A stretch of DNA of 9,018 bases, taken from NCBI GenBank assembly GCA_902766845.1, contig CACXFD010000068.1:1-9018 (forward strand), given 5' to 3'. This DNA is from an uncultured Lachnospiraceae bacterium (GTDB taxonomy: Bacteria; Bacillota; Clostridia; Lachnospirales; Lachnospiraceae). Numbering within the stretch: position 1 is the first letter of the stretch; the number at the start of each line of letters is the position of its first letter. The notes under the pieces were generated by a model, which was given only the letters and a program-made list of their open reading frames with translations, was not told where the DNA came from and ran no database searches. The translations under genes were made by a program, and so were the position numbers. Below are positions 1 to 5,676 of the stretch, piece after piece.

Positions 1-342
1 AGAGAGCATCTCGGTGAACGTCAGGCCCAGCTTCTCTCCGCCGGTGCAGCGGGTGATGCAGGACGTGTCGATGCCGCGCTCGTTGAAGTAGTCTACGACA
101 TAATCACCGAACTGGTCATCCGAGACCTTGCCGATGAAACCGGCCTTCAGGCCGTGCTTGGTCACGCCGACCGCGATGTTCGCGGGAGATCCGCCGACGA
201 ACTTCTCAAAATGGTGCACGTTCTTCAGCGGCTTGAATTCTTCCTTGACCTCATCACAGTAGGCGGGGTTGAAATCGATCGCGACGCGGCCCAGCAGGAT
301 CAGGTCCAGGGGGCGGGTCTGGTCAAACTCCACATAAGGCAT
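1..342 (-). CDS. iolC: 5-dehydro-2-deoxygluconokinase, N-terminal part (runs off the left edge)
   Basis: The 114 visible residues are the N-terminus of a PfkB/ribokinase-family sugar kinase. They carry the family signature FVGGSPANIAVG (about residues 48-59), then FIGKVSDDQFGDYV and GEKLGLTFTEM. The opening (MPYVEFDQTRPLDLILLGRV, then AIDFNP) is typical of clostridial IolC rather than KdgK or fructokinase. IolC phosphorylates 5-dehydro-2-deoxy-D-gluconate in the cytoplasm during myo-inositol breakdown; this is family knowledge, since the catalytic C-terminal half lies outside the window. The ATG at 342-340 is preceded by GGGAGGT (357-351) with an 8-nt spacer, which fixes the start. The gene is first behind its own promoter (412-440), so further iol genes probably follow beyond the left edge. 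A general PfkB kinase of other specificity is the alternative. Confidence 0.88.
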   Translation of the reverse strand, partial: MPYVEFDQTRPLDLILLGRVAIDFNPAYCDEVKEEFKPLKNVHHFEKFVGGSPANIAVGVTKHGLKAGFIGKVSDDQFGDYVVDYFNERGIDTSCITRCTGGEKLGLTFTEMLS

Positions 343-411
343 GTGTCATAACCTCCCTTGTCTCTTCCGGCCCGCTCCGGGCGGACCGTGACGTACTTTT
401 TTCTACGGTGT

Positions 412-440
412 ATCATAGCATGGCCGGGTGGGGCTTTCAA
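412..440 (-). promoter_or_regulatory. Promoter of iolC (TTGAAA - 17 bp - TATGAT)
   Basis: On the minus strand a -35 TTGAAA (440-435) and a -10 TATGAT (417-412) are separated by exactly 17 bp. Transcription would begin near 405, giving a leader of about 60 nt before the iolC ribosome site. Upstream, at 463-494, lie two AT-rich direct repeats (see findings) suitable for a regulator. The gap 343-626 otherwise holds only GC-rich inverted repeats, and I see no U-tailed terminator for the preceding SIMPL gene. Confidence 0.65.
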
Positions 441-626
441 GTCTTTGCGGCCCGAAAGTCACAAAAAATCATACCGACTTACCAAAAAGATACCAACATT
501 TGTGCACTGCTTTTCGTATGCCGGCGCGGCGTGCCGGCAGGGCTGCCGGCCGGTCTGTCCGGATCCAACGGCCGGCCCCACGGCCGTACGGCGGCATTTT
601 CCCGCCGCATCGTCCGGCCGGCCGCG

Positions 627-1283
627 TCACTCGCTGAGCAGCCAGACGATGCGGACCTGCGCGGTCCGTGTGAGCTCGGCCGGCTTGAGCCGGTCCGTCC
701 GGTCATGCGGCGCAGCCCCGAATGCTTTGGCCATGCGCAGCATCGGCACGGCTCCGTCCCCGGTCTCTTCCTCCGCCTCCTCGGCGTATTCCTCCGTACC
801 GGACAGGTTCGCGGAATCGACGCCGATGATCTCCTTCTCCATCGATACCGCGAGAAGCTCCGCCTCCGCGCGCGACCGGGCGATGGCCTCCTTCAGCAGC
901 TCCCTGCGGATCTCCTCTTCCGACGACAGTTCGAACGAGGTCTCCATCGACACATGCGCGAAGTCCGATTCGATCACGTCCCGCACCGCGCCGAGCGTCT
1001 CCGTGTCCGCCGGCAGGTCCAGGCGCAGCGCCTTATACGAGACATATACGTTCTTTTCCGACCGGTAATTGCTCTCCTGGCTGATCCGGTCCGTCTCCAG
1101 AAAAATCTGTTCCGGAGCCAGGCCGCCCTGCTCGAGCACCTGCAGCAGTTTTTCGCACTGGCGCGTGGTGGCCGCCGACGCTTCCGCCGCGGTGTCCTTC
1201 TCCTCGCGCAGCTCCAGCCGCACGCGGCAGCGGTCCGGCATGACCTTCTTCTCCGCGCGCCCGATCACCGTGATCTTACCCAT
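627..1283 (-). CDS. SIMPL domain (DUF541, YggE-like) protein, cytoplasmic form
   Basis: A 218-residue protein matching the SIMPL/DUF541 fold. The N-terminus KITVIGRAEKKVMPDRCRV (residues 3-21) is the family's opening strand with the conserved PDR. Next come a helix rich in Ala/Glu (30-50), a YxSYKALRLDL strand (80-90), a second helix EEIRRELLKEAIARSRAEAELLA (123-145) and a closing strand AQVRIVWLL (208-216). Many YggE relatives are secreted; this one has no signal peptide, so it should be cytoplasmic. Family function is poorly known (links to oxidative stress and to signalling scaffolds in mammals). The ATG at 1283 was chosen because homologous sequence begins there and AGGAGG precedes it, though only 4 nt away; the upstream start at 1307 lacks a site. 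It lies downstream of msrA on the same strand, and a shared transcript would fit an oxidative-stress role (inference). Confidence 0.85.
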   Translation of the reverse strand: MGKITVIGRAEKKVMPDRCRVRLELREEKDTAAEASAATTRQCEKLLQVLEQGGLAPEQIFLETDRISQESNYRSEKNVYVSYKALRLDLPADTETLGAVRDVIESDFAHVSMETSFELSSEEEIRRELLKEAIARSRAEAELLAVSMEKEIIGVDSANLSGTEEYAEEAEEETGDGAVPMLRMAKAFGAAPHDRTDRLKPAELTRTAQVRIVWLLSE

Positions 1284-1319
1284 GATGCCTCCTGTTCTCC
1301 GGCCCACGGCCGGTCCGAT

Positions 1320-1434
1320 ATGATCTCACTTGTCCGCGCCGGCTCACGGCCGGCCCTGCTGTTTCCGGCCCGCATGCCCGATGACGCGGCCGGCCGTTAT
1401 GTTCTCACTTGTACGCGCCGGCCCCCGGCCGGCC
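1320..1434 (-). repeat. Two copies of a ~36-bp GC-rich element between msrA and the SIMPL gene
   Basis: Positions 1320-1355 and 1399-1434 match at 32 of 36 positions, with a period of 79 bp. On the minus strand each unit reads a GGCCGGCC hairpin-prone part followed by ACAAGTGAGA(A/T)CATA. The second copy sits inside a 12-bp perfect inverted repeat (1384-1395 with 1427-1438) that begins at the msrA stop codon. There is no U-tract, so it is not a standard intrinsic terminator. It may be a processing or stability element, or a duplicated protein site; function unknown. Confidence 0.6.
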
Positions 1435-1437
1435 GCG

Positions 1438-1962
1438 TTATCTTCCGAGTTTCTCCCGCGGGATATGGCAGTACCCGCCGGGGTTCTTGTCCAGATATTT
1501 CTGATGGTATTCCTCCGCGGGCCAGAACGCCGCGAGGGTTTTTCTTTCCACCGCGATCGGCCGGCCGATCCGCTCTTCCACGCCGGCGCAGACGCGCCGG
1601 ATCACGGCCAGGTCTTCCGGATCCGCGGGCTCTTCCCAGTAGATGCCGGTCCGGTACTGGACGCCGGCATCGTGTCCCTGCCGGTTGACCGAGACCGGGT
1701 CGATCACGTCAAAATACAGGGCGAGCAGCTTCTCGAGCGGCAGGCGGGCCGGATCATAGGTGATCTTCAGCGTCTCGGCATGGCCGGACCCGCCGCAGAC
1801 GTCCTGATAGGAGGGCACCGCGGTCCGCGCGGCGTCATCGTCCCCGTTCGCGTAGCCGACCTGCGTCTCCTCCACGCCGTCGAACTGGTCAAAATAGGCC
1901 TGGACGCCCCAGAAGCAGCCGCCGGCCAGCCAGATCGTGCGAAGTTCCTTTCCGTTCTCCAT
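1438..1962 (-). CDS. msrA: Peptide-methionine (S)-S-oxide reductase
   Basis: A 174-residue MsrA, the normal single-domain length. It reduces the S epimer of methionine sulfoxide in proteins, using thioredoxin. The catalytic motif GGCFWG holds Cys16. The conserved VGYANG (35-40), SYQDVCGGSGHAE (51-63), GHDAGVQYRTGIY (97-109) and the C-terminal EYHQKYLDKNPGGYCHI (151-167) are all present; Cys165 is the likely resolving cysteine. The start at 1962 is supported by AGGAGG with a 9-nt spacer. The longer reading frame to 2049 adds an Arg-rich, non-homologous extension and is rejected. No MsrB domain is fused and none lies next door. The start codon overlaps the stop of a 33-codon ORF (TGATG). Downstream, the SIMPL gene follows after about 150 bp. 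Confidence 0.95.
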   Translation of the reverse strand: MENGKELRTIWLAGGCFWGVQAYFDQFDGVEETQVGYANGDDDAARTAVPSYQDVCGGSGHAETLKITYDPARLPLEKLLALYFDVIDPVSVNRQGHDAGVQYRTGIYWEEPADPEDLAVIRRVCAGVEERIGRPIAVERKTLAAFWPAEEYHQKYLDKNPGGYCHIPREKLGR

Positions 1963-2063
1963 CAAAATGATCCTCCTTTTTCTCCCACAGCGGGCGGCAT
2001 CGTCTCGCTCACGGCCGCGGCGCCCAGGACCAGCACGGCGCCGATCCACCCCTCGGGCGGCAT
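1962..2063 (-). CDS. Possible 33-residue hydrophobic leader peptide upstream of msrA
   Basis: Between the promoter and msrA an ATG-initiated ORF of 33 codons begins MPPEGWIGAVLVLGAAAVSE and ends EKGGSF, with a stop TGA overlapping the msrA ATG as TGATG. The msrA Shine-Dalgarno lies inside its last codons. Residues 6-18 are hydrophobic (a short membrane-like stretch). The weak point is its own ribosome site: only a G-run 3 nt before the ATG. It could be a real coupled small protein, a leader peptide, or chance in GC-rich DNA. Confidence 0.3.
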   Translation of the reverse strand: MPPEGWIGAVLVLGAAAVSETMPPAVGEKGGSF

Positions 2064-2099
2064 CGGCCCCCGCGCGTCACGCCGCAAAAGGCCGCTTCT

Positions 2100-2129
2100 A
2101 TTTTACTAAAGAGGCGTTTCCCGCGTCAA
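2100..2129 (-). promoter_or_regulatory. Promoter of msrA (TTGACG - 18 bp - TAAAAT)
   Basis: Minus-strand -35 TTGACG (2129-2124) and -10 TAAAAT (2105-2100) are 18 bp apart in an otherwise GC-rich gap. This predicts a start near 2093 and a leader of about 130 nt that includes the possible 33-codon ORF. The rest of the 1963-2312 gap is filled by the murI terminator at 2217-2248. Confidence 0.6.
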
Positions 2130-2216
2130 TCCCCGAATGCGGCCATCGGGCCGGCGGCGCGCCCCGGTCCGCCGATGTGAAGGAAAAGCCGTCCGGATAC
2201 GAAAGAGGCCGGATAC

Positions 2217-2248
2217 AAAAAAGGCAGCGGACACATCGGTCCTCTGCC
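2217..2248 (-). terminator. Intrinsic terminator of the ddl-murI operon
   Basis: On the minus strand a 10-bp stem (GGCAGAGGAC pairing with GTCCGCTGCC, one internal mismatch; 2248-2239 with 2232-2223) encloses a 6-nt loop and is followed directly by six T (2222-2217). It lies about 65 nt after the murI stop and separates the cell-wall operon from the msrA promoter. Confidence 0.85.
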
Positions 2249-2312
2249 TCATTTATACGGTCTTCTGCCTGTGCCGTCCCGGCCGGCCTTCCGGCCCCCG
2301 GCCCGCACGGTC

Positions 2313-3224
2313 TCAGTACGCCTCGATGTTCACGACCTGCACGTCTCCGACCTCGCACGGCAGGATGGTCTGCGCGAAGGCCGCGAAGCGCTCCGCGCCG
2401 TCGCTGACGCAGAAGCGGTGATGCAGGGCCGCACCCTGCGGCCCCTGCCCGGCCGTCTTCGTTTCCTGCCCGGCCGGCTGCTCCTTCTCTCCGGCCGCGT
2501 CCGCATCGCCGGCCGCGTCCGCGGCTTCCCCGCGCAGCAGGCCCAGCCGGCCCAGCTCCGCCTTCAGCGCGACGGCCGTCTCATAGGCCGGATTGATCAG
2601 TTCCACGGTATCGCCGAGGATGCGCCGGAACGTGGACCGCAGCAGCGGATAGTGCGTGCAGCCCATGATCAGCGTATCGATCTTCTCTTCCATCAGCGGG
2701 GCCAGGTAGCGCCGGACGATCTCGTCCGTCACCGGGTCGTGCAGCATGCCCTCCTCCACGATCGGGCAGAGCAGCGGGCACGCGCGCGGGATCACCGTGG
2801 CCTGCGGGGCCAGCCGCTGCAGCATCTGCTCGTAGATGCCGCTGTGCACCGTGGCCTCGGTGCCGATCACGCCGATGCGGCCGGTCCGGCTGACCATGGC
2901 CGCCATGTGGGCGCCGGGCTCCACCACGCCCATGACCGGCAGCTCCTCTTCCTCGCGGATGGCCGGCAGGGCCAGCGCGGACGCGGTATTGCAGGCCACC
3001 ACGATGGCCTTGACCTGCTGTGTCTTCAGGAAATGCACGATCTGGCGCGCGTAGCGCAGCACCGTGGCCGGCGTCTTGGAGCCGTACGGCACACGGGCCG
3101 TATCTCCGAAATATACGATCTCTTCCCCGGGGATCTGGCGCATGACTTCGCGCACGACGGTCAGGCCGCCGACGCCCGAGTCAAAGATGCCGATCGGGGC
3201 GTTTTTCATCGACTTCTGATCCAT
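2313..3224 (-). CDS. murI: Glutamate racemase
   Basis: A 303-residue glutamate racemase. It interconverts L- and D-glutamate in the cytoplasm and so supplies D-Glu for the peptidoglycan stem peptide. Diagnostic motifs are IGIFDSGVGGLTV (11-23), YFGDTARVPYG (38-48), the first catalytic cysteine in ACNTASA (Cys78) and the second in MGCTHYPLL (Cys189). Typical MurI is about 265-275 residues; the excess is an Ala/Gly/Glu/Gln-rich insert at about 231-268, placed just before the last strand-helix HHRFCVSDGAERFAAFA. At the DNA level the insert contains a 14-bp repeat (2491-2504, 2509-2522). The ATG at 3224 is 6 nt after the ddl stop; GGAGG lies 14 nt upstream, long but better than anything before the second Met (residue 6). 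The spacing implies one transcript with ddl and probably translational coupling. Confidence 0.95.
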   Translation of the reverse strand: MDQKSMKNAPIGIFDSGVGGLTVVREVMRQIPGEEIVYFGDTARVPYGSKTPATVLRYARQIVHFLKTQQVKAIVVACNTASALALPAIREEEELPVMGVVEPGAHMAAMVSRTGRIGVIGTEATVHSGIYEQMLQRLAPQATVIPRACPLLCPIVEEGMLHDPVTDEIVRRYLAPLMEEKIDTLIMGCTHYPLLRSTFRRILGDTVELINPAYETAVALKAELGRLGLLRGEAADAAGDADAAGEKEQPAGQETKTAGQGPQGAALHHRFCVSDGAERFAAFAQTILPCEVGDVQVVNIEAY

Positions 3225-3230
3225 GGACGG

Positions 3231-4301
3231 TCACCGTTCCTCCGCAAGCGCGATCAGCCGGGCCACCAGGTCCGTCAGCTTGACGCCGCGCGCGGCCCAC
3301 AGCTGCGGATACATGCTGATGGCCGTGAAGCCGGGCATCGTGTTGATCTCGTTGAAGACCACGCTCCCGTCCTTTTCGCAGAAGAAGTCCACGCGCGCGA
3401 GGCCGAAGCCGTCCACCGCGCGGAAGACCGCCAGCGCCGCTTCGCGGATCTTTTCCGTGGCGCCGCCCGGCAGGACCGGGTCCGTCACGGTCTGCGAAGC
3501 CGCGTTGTAATACTTGGCGTCAAAATCATAGAAGGCCGCGTCTTCGGCCGCAAGGATCTCGCCCACGCCGGAAGCGGACACGCCGCTGTGGCCGCCGAGC
3601 ACCGCGCATTCGACTTCATGTCCCACGATGGTCTCCTCCACGAGGAGCTTGCGGTCATGGCGGAACGCTTCCTCGAGGCCCGCCAGCAGCGAGGCGCGGT
3701 CCTCGGCGCGTGTCACGCCCTTGGACGATCCCGCGTTGCAGGGCTTGATGAAGACCGGGTACGCAAAGGCCTTTTCGACCGCGTCGGCCGCGGCCTCCGG
3801 CTCCGTCTCTTCGCGGCGGAAGGCCAGATAGCGGGCCTGGCGCACGCCGATCGCCTCCAGGGCGTCCTGCACCACAAGCTTGGTGTACGCCTTATCCATG
3901 GACACGCTGCTCGCGAGCACGCCGCAGCCCACGTACGGGATCCGCGCGAGCTCCAGGATCCCCTGGACCGTTCCGTCCTCGCCGTACAGGCCGTGCAGGA
4001 CCGGGAAGACCGTGTCCACCCAGACCGTGCGGGTCCGTCCGTTCTCCGTCACGTACAGGCCGTGGTCGTTGGCGTCCGGTGAGAGGACCGCGCTGACCTC
4101 GCTCTCCCGCCACGTGCCGTCCTCCATGGACGCCAGCGACGGGGCCAGGAGCCACCGGCCTTCGCGCGTGATGCCGACCAGCAGCACGTTCCAGACGGAC
4201 GTGTCGATGGCGCCGGCCACGGTCCGCGCCGAGATGCAGGAGATGTCGTGCTCCGAGGATTGGCCTCCGAAGAGCACCGCGATCACTTTTTTATCTGCCA
4301 T
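3231..4301 (-). CDS. ddl: D-alanine--D-alanine ligase
   Basis: A 356-residue ATP-grasp ligase that joins two D-Ala with ATP to make the dipeptide for UDP-MurNAc-pentapeptide. It shows the N-terminal FGGQSSEHDIS (11-21, substrate-binding Glu17), HGLYGEDGTVQG (103-114), FIKPCNAGSSKGV (184-196), the omega-loop DFDAKYYN (259-266) and the metal site RVDFF...VFNEINTMPGFT (Asp305, Glu318, Asn320). The Tyr-containing KYYN loop is that of D-Ala-D-Ala enzymes, not of VanA-type D-Ala-D-Lac ligases, so vancomycin resistance is not suggested. The ATG at 4301 has AAAGG about 9 nt upstream and overlaps the stop of a 9-codon ORF (TGATG). murI follows 6 nt after its stop. It is transcribed divergently from lacI-uxaC. 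Confidence 0.95.
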   Translation of the reverse strand: MADKKVIAVLFGGQSSEHDISCISARTVAGAIDTSVWNVLLVGITREGRWLLAPSLASMEDGTWRESEVSAVLSPDANDHGLYVTENGRTRTVWVDTVFPVLHGLYGEDGTVQGILELARIPYVGCGVLASSVSMDKAYTKLVVQDALEAIGVRQARYLAFRREETEPEAAADAVEKAFAYPVFIKPCNAGSSKGVTRAEDRASLLAGLEEAFRHDRKLLVEETIVGHEVECAVLGGHSGVSASGVGEILAAEDAAFYDFDAKYYNAASQTVTDPVLPGGATEKIREAALAVFRAVDGFGLARVDFFCEKDGSVVFNEINTMPGFTAISMYPQLWAARGVKLTDLVARLIALAEER

Positions 4302-4330
4302 CAGGTTTTGCCTTTCTGATCTGAAAACAT
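4301..4330 (-). CDS. Possible 9-codon leader ORF overlapping the ddl start
   Basis: The ddl leader contains ATG at 4330-4328 encoding MFSDQKGKT and ending TGA, whose A is the A of the ddl ATG (TGATG). The ddl ribosome site (AAAGG) lies within it. Its own ribosome site is poor (GGAG 12 nt upstream). It may be a translational coupler, but chance is quite possible at this length. Confidence 0.2.
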   Translation of the reverse strand: MFSDQKGKT

Positions 4331-4399
4331 GATTTGTCCGCGCTCCGGGCGGCTTCCGTCCGGCCGCCTCCGCGCCCGCGCCCGGGCACAGACTGTTAC

Positions 4400-4428
4400 A
4401 TTATAGCATGTCTGCGCGGAAATGCAAA
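4400..4428 (-). promoter_or_regulatory. Promoter of ddl-murI (TTTGCA - 17 bp - extended -10 TGCTATAAT)
   Basis: On the minus strand a perfect TATAAT (4405-4400) is preceded by TG one base away, an extended -10. A four-of-six -35 TTTGCA lies at 4428-4423, 17 bp upstream. The start would be near 4393, leaving a leader of about 90 nt. The -35 lies inside the dyad at 4415-4441. Divergent from the lacI promoter, with about 37 bp between the two -35 elements. Confidence 0.75.
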
Positions 4429-4441
4429 ACCATTTCACGCG
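4415..4441. promoter_or_regulatory. Candidate operator: dyad over the ddl -35 element
   Basis: GAAATG (4419-4424) and CATTTC (4431-4436) form 6-bp arms around a 6-bp centre. They are extended outward by CGCG on both sides with a single unpaired A at 4437. The symmetry is offset from coding DNA and covers the ddl -35. It could be a repressor site or a hairpin; no regulator is identifiable. Confidence 0.35.
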
Positions 4442-4465
4442 GAGGGGGAAAAGCCCTTTCATCCC

Positions 4466-4493
4466 TTGACATCCGGCCCGCACGTGCTACAAT
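4466..4493 (+). promoter_or_regulatory. Promoter of lacI-uxaC (TTGACA - 16 bp - TACAAT)
   Basis: A consensus -35 TTGACA (4466-4471) and -10 TACAAT (4488-4493) with a 16-bp spacer predict a start near 4500. The leader to the regulator gene is about 100 nt and includes a 7-bp perfect hairpin (4532-4538 with 4543-4549, CTCG loop) of unknown role. Confidence 0.85.
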
Positions 4494-4503
4494 AACCGAT
4501 GGT

Positions 4504-4517
4504 TGTAAGCGTTTACA
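4504..4517. promoter_or_regulatory. cre-type / LacI-family operator TGTAAGCGTTTACA
   Basis: This 14-mer fits the catabolite-responsive-element consensus TGWAANCGNTNWCA at every position, with TGTAA/TTACA arms around a central CG. It lies about +4 to +17 from the predicted start, where a bound repressor would block initiation or elongation. Either CcpA (carbon catabolite repression) or the adjacent LacI-family protein itself (autoregulation) could bind; CcpA is itself a LacI-family member and the two site types look alike. Confidence 0.75.
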
Positions 4518-4593
4518 CGCTTTCCGGCCATCCGGCAGCTCGCTGCCGGGGCATCTTTCCGAAACCTCTTTCAAAACACCGGGCTCCGGCCAC

Positions 4594-4605
4594 AGGAGGT
4601 GATCC
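4594..4605 (+). promoter_or_regulatory. Unusually long Shine-Dalgarno of the LacI-family gene
   Basis: AGGAGGTGATCC is complementary over 12 consecutive bases to the conserved 3' end of bacterial 16S rRNA. The core AGGAGG (4594-4599) is 8 nt before ATC at 4608, ideal spacing for a start there. It contains the only in-frame canonical codon, GTG 4599-4601, which therefore cannot be served by this site. Confidence 0.8.
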
Positions 4606-5612
4606 CGATCAACATCTACGATGTTTCCAAAGCCGCAGGCGTATCCATCGCCACCGTCAGCCGCGTACTGAACGGGGCGCCCCACGTCAGCGAGAAGACG
4701 CGCCGCAAGGTCCTGTCCGTGATGGAGGAGCTGGGCTACACGCCCAACATGTTCGCGCGGGGCCTCGGCCTCGGCACCAGCCGCACGATCGGCGTCCTGT
4801 GCACGGACACCTCGGACCTGTACCAGGGCCGGGCGGTCTTTTATCTCGAGAACGAGCTGCGCGCGGAAGGCTATATGGCCATCCTGTGCTGCACCGGCCG
4901 CGACCTGGAGAATAAGCAGAACGCGGTCCGCCTGCTGCTCGCGCAGAAGGTCGACGCGCTGATCCTGGCCGGATCGCGCTACATCGAGCCCATCGAAACG
5001 AACAACGCCTACATCCGCGAAGCCGCGGAGCAGGTCCCGGTGGTCCTGATGAACGGGAGCCTGGCCGGGGAGAACCTCTACAGCATCTGCTGCGACGACC
5101 GCAGCGCCGTCTACAACGCGGTGCGGGCCCTGCTGGCCCAGGGGCGCCGGCAGATCCACTACCTTTACACCAACCACTCTTCGAGCGGGAACAAAAAGCG
5201 CCGCGGGTATGAGCTCGCGATGGAAGACGCAGGCCTGTCCTTTGAGGAGAAGGAGCACTACTGCCGCAAGGACATCGCCGCCGCGCAGGAGACGCTCGCG
5301 CAGCTGCACGAGCAGGGCGTGCCGATGGACGCCGTGGTCACGAGCACGGACGCGCTGGCCGTGGGCGCGGTCAAGTTTGCGGCGCGCGCCGGCCTCTCGA
5401 TCCCGAAGCAGCTGGCCGTGATCGGATACGATGACACGCAGTTCGCGCAGTGCACGCAGCCCGAGATCACGAGCATCGACAGCCGCGTGGACTATCTGTG
5501 CCACATGACCGTGAAGCTCCTGATGGAAGTGCTGGCCGGGCAGGACGCCCCGACCCGCACCGACCTGCCGGCCCGCCTCGTGGTCCGCGGGACCACGGAT
5601 TTCGAGAACTGA
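4599..5612 (+). CDS. LacI/GalR-family transcriptional regulator, probably of hexuronate use
   Basis: A 337-residue DNA-binding repressor (counted from GTG 4599). The helix-turn-helix is NIYDVSKAAGVSIATVSRVLNG (5-26), followed by SEKTRRKVLSVMEELGYTPN and the hinge region (about 50-60). A periplasmic-binding-protein-like sensor domain follows (62-335), with the late signature VVTSTDALAVGAVKFA...LAVIGYDDTQFA (246-283). It lies 64 bp before uxaC with no terminator between, so both share the 4466 promoter; a galacturonate or glucuronate-derived effector is inferred from this. The cre-like palindrome just downstream of the start site suggests autoregulation. The start is odd: GTG 4599 overlaps the Shine-Dalgarno, while ATC 4608 is where LacI proteins normally have Met (M-N-I-Y-D-V) and has perfect spacing. 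The true protein may start at 4608. Confidence 0.92.
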   Translation: MIPINIYDVSKAAGVSIATVSRVLNGAPHVSEKTRRKVLSVMEELGYTPNMFARGLGLGTSRTIGVLCTDTSDLYQGRAVFYLENELRAEGYMAILCCTGRDLENKQNAVRLLLAQKVDALILAGSRYIEPIETNNAYIREAAEQVPVVLMNGSLAGENLYSICCDDRSAVYNAVRALLAQGRRQIHYLYTNHSSSGNKKRRGYELAMEDAGLSFEEKEHYCRKDIAAAQETLAQLHEQGVPMDAVVTSTDALAVGAVKFAARAGLSIPKQLAVIGYDDTQFAQCTQPEITSIDSRVDYLCHMTVKLLMEVLAGQDAPTRTDLPARLVVRGTTDFEN

Positions 5613-5676
5613 CCCGCTTTTCCACACCCAGGGAAAAACCATTTTCACATATCCACTAAAAAGGAGAAAGAACCAC

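Noticed and set aside
532..607. GC-rich hairpins after the SIMPL gene as an intrinsic terminator
   Set aside because: Stems such as GCCGGCAG/CTGCCGGC (about 533-550) and CGGCGG/CCGCCG (589-607) exist, but no T-tract follows on the minus strand.
408..1688. 426-residue plus-strand frame and overlapping shorter ones
   Set aside because: Antisense to the SIMPL gene and the msrA 3' end; Arg/Pro/Ala-rich shadow.
1963..2049. N-terminal extension of MsrA to 2049
   Set aside because: The added residues are Arg-rich and unlike the family; AGGAGG at 9 nt marks 1962 as the start.
2271..4082. 603-residue open frame on the plus strand
   Set aside because: It is exactly antisense to murI and ddl, whose motifs are complete; the product is His/Arg/Leu-rich with no family features. 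Long antisense frames are expected in DNA with GC-rich third positions.
3231..4301. VanA/VanB-type D-Ala-D-Lac ligase (vancomycin resistance)
   Set aside because: The omega-loop DFDAKYYN is that of D-Ala-D-Ala ligases and no vanH or vanX neighbour is present; murI is the partner.
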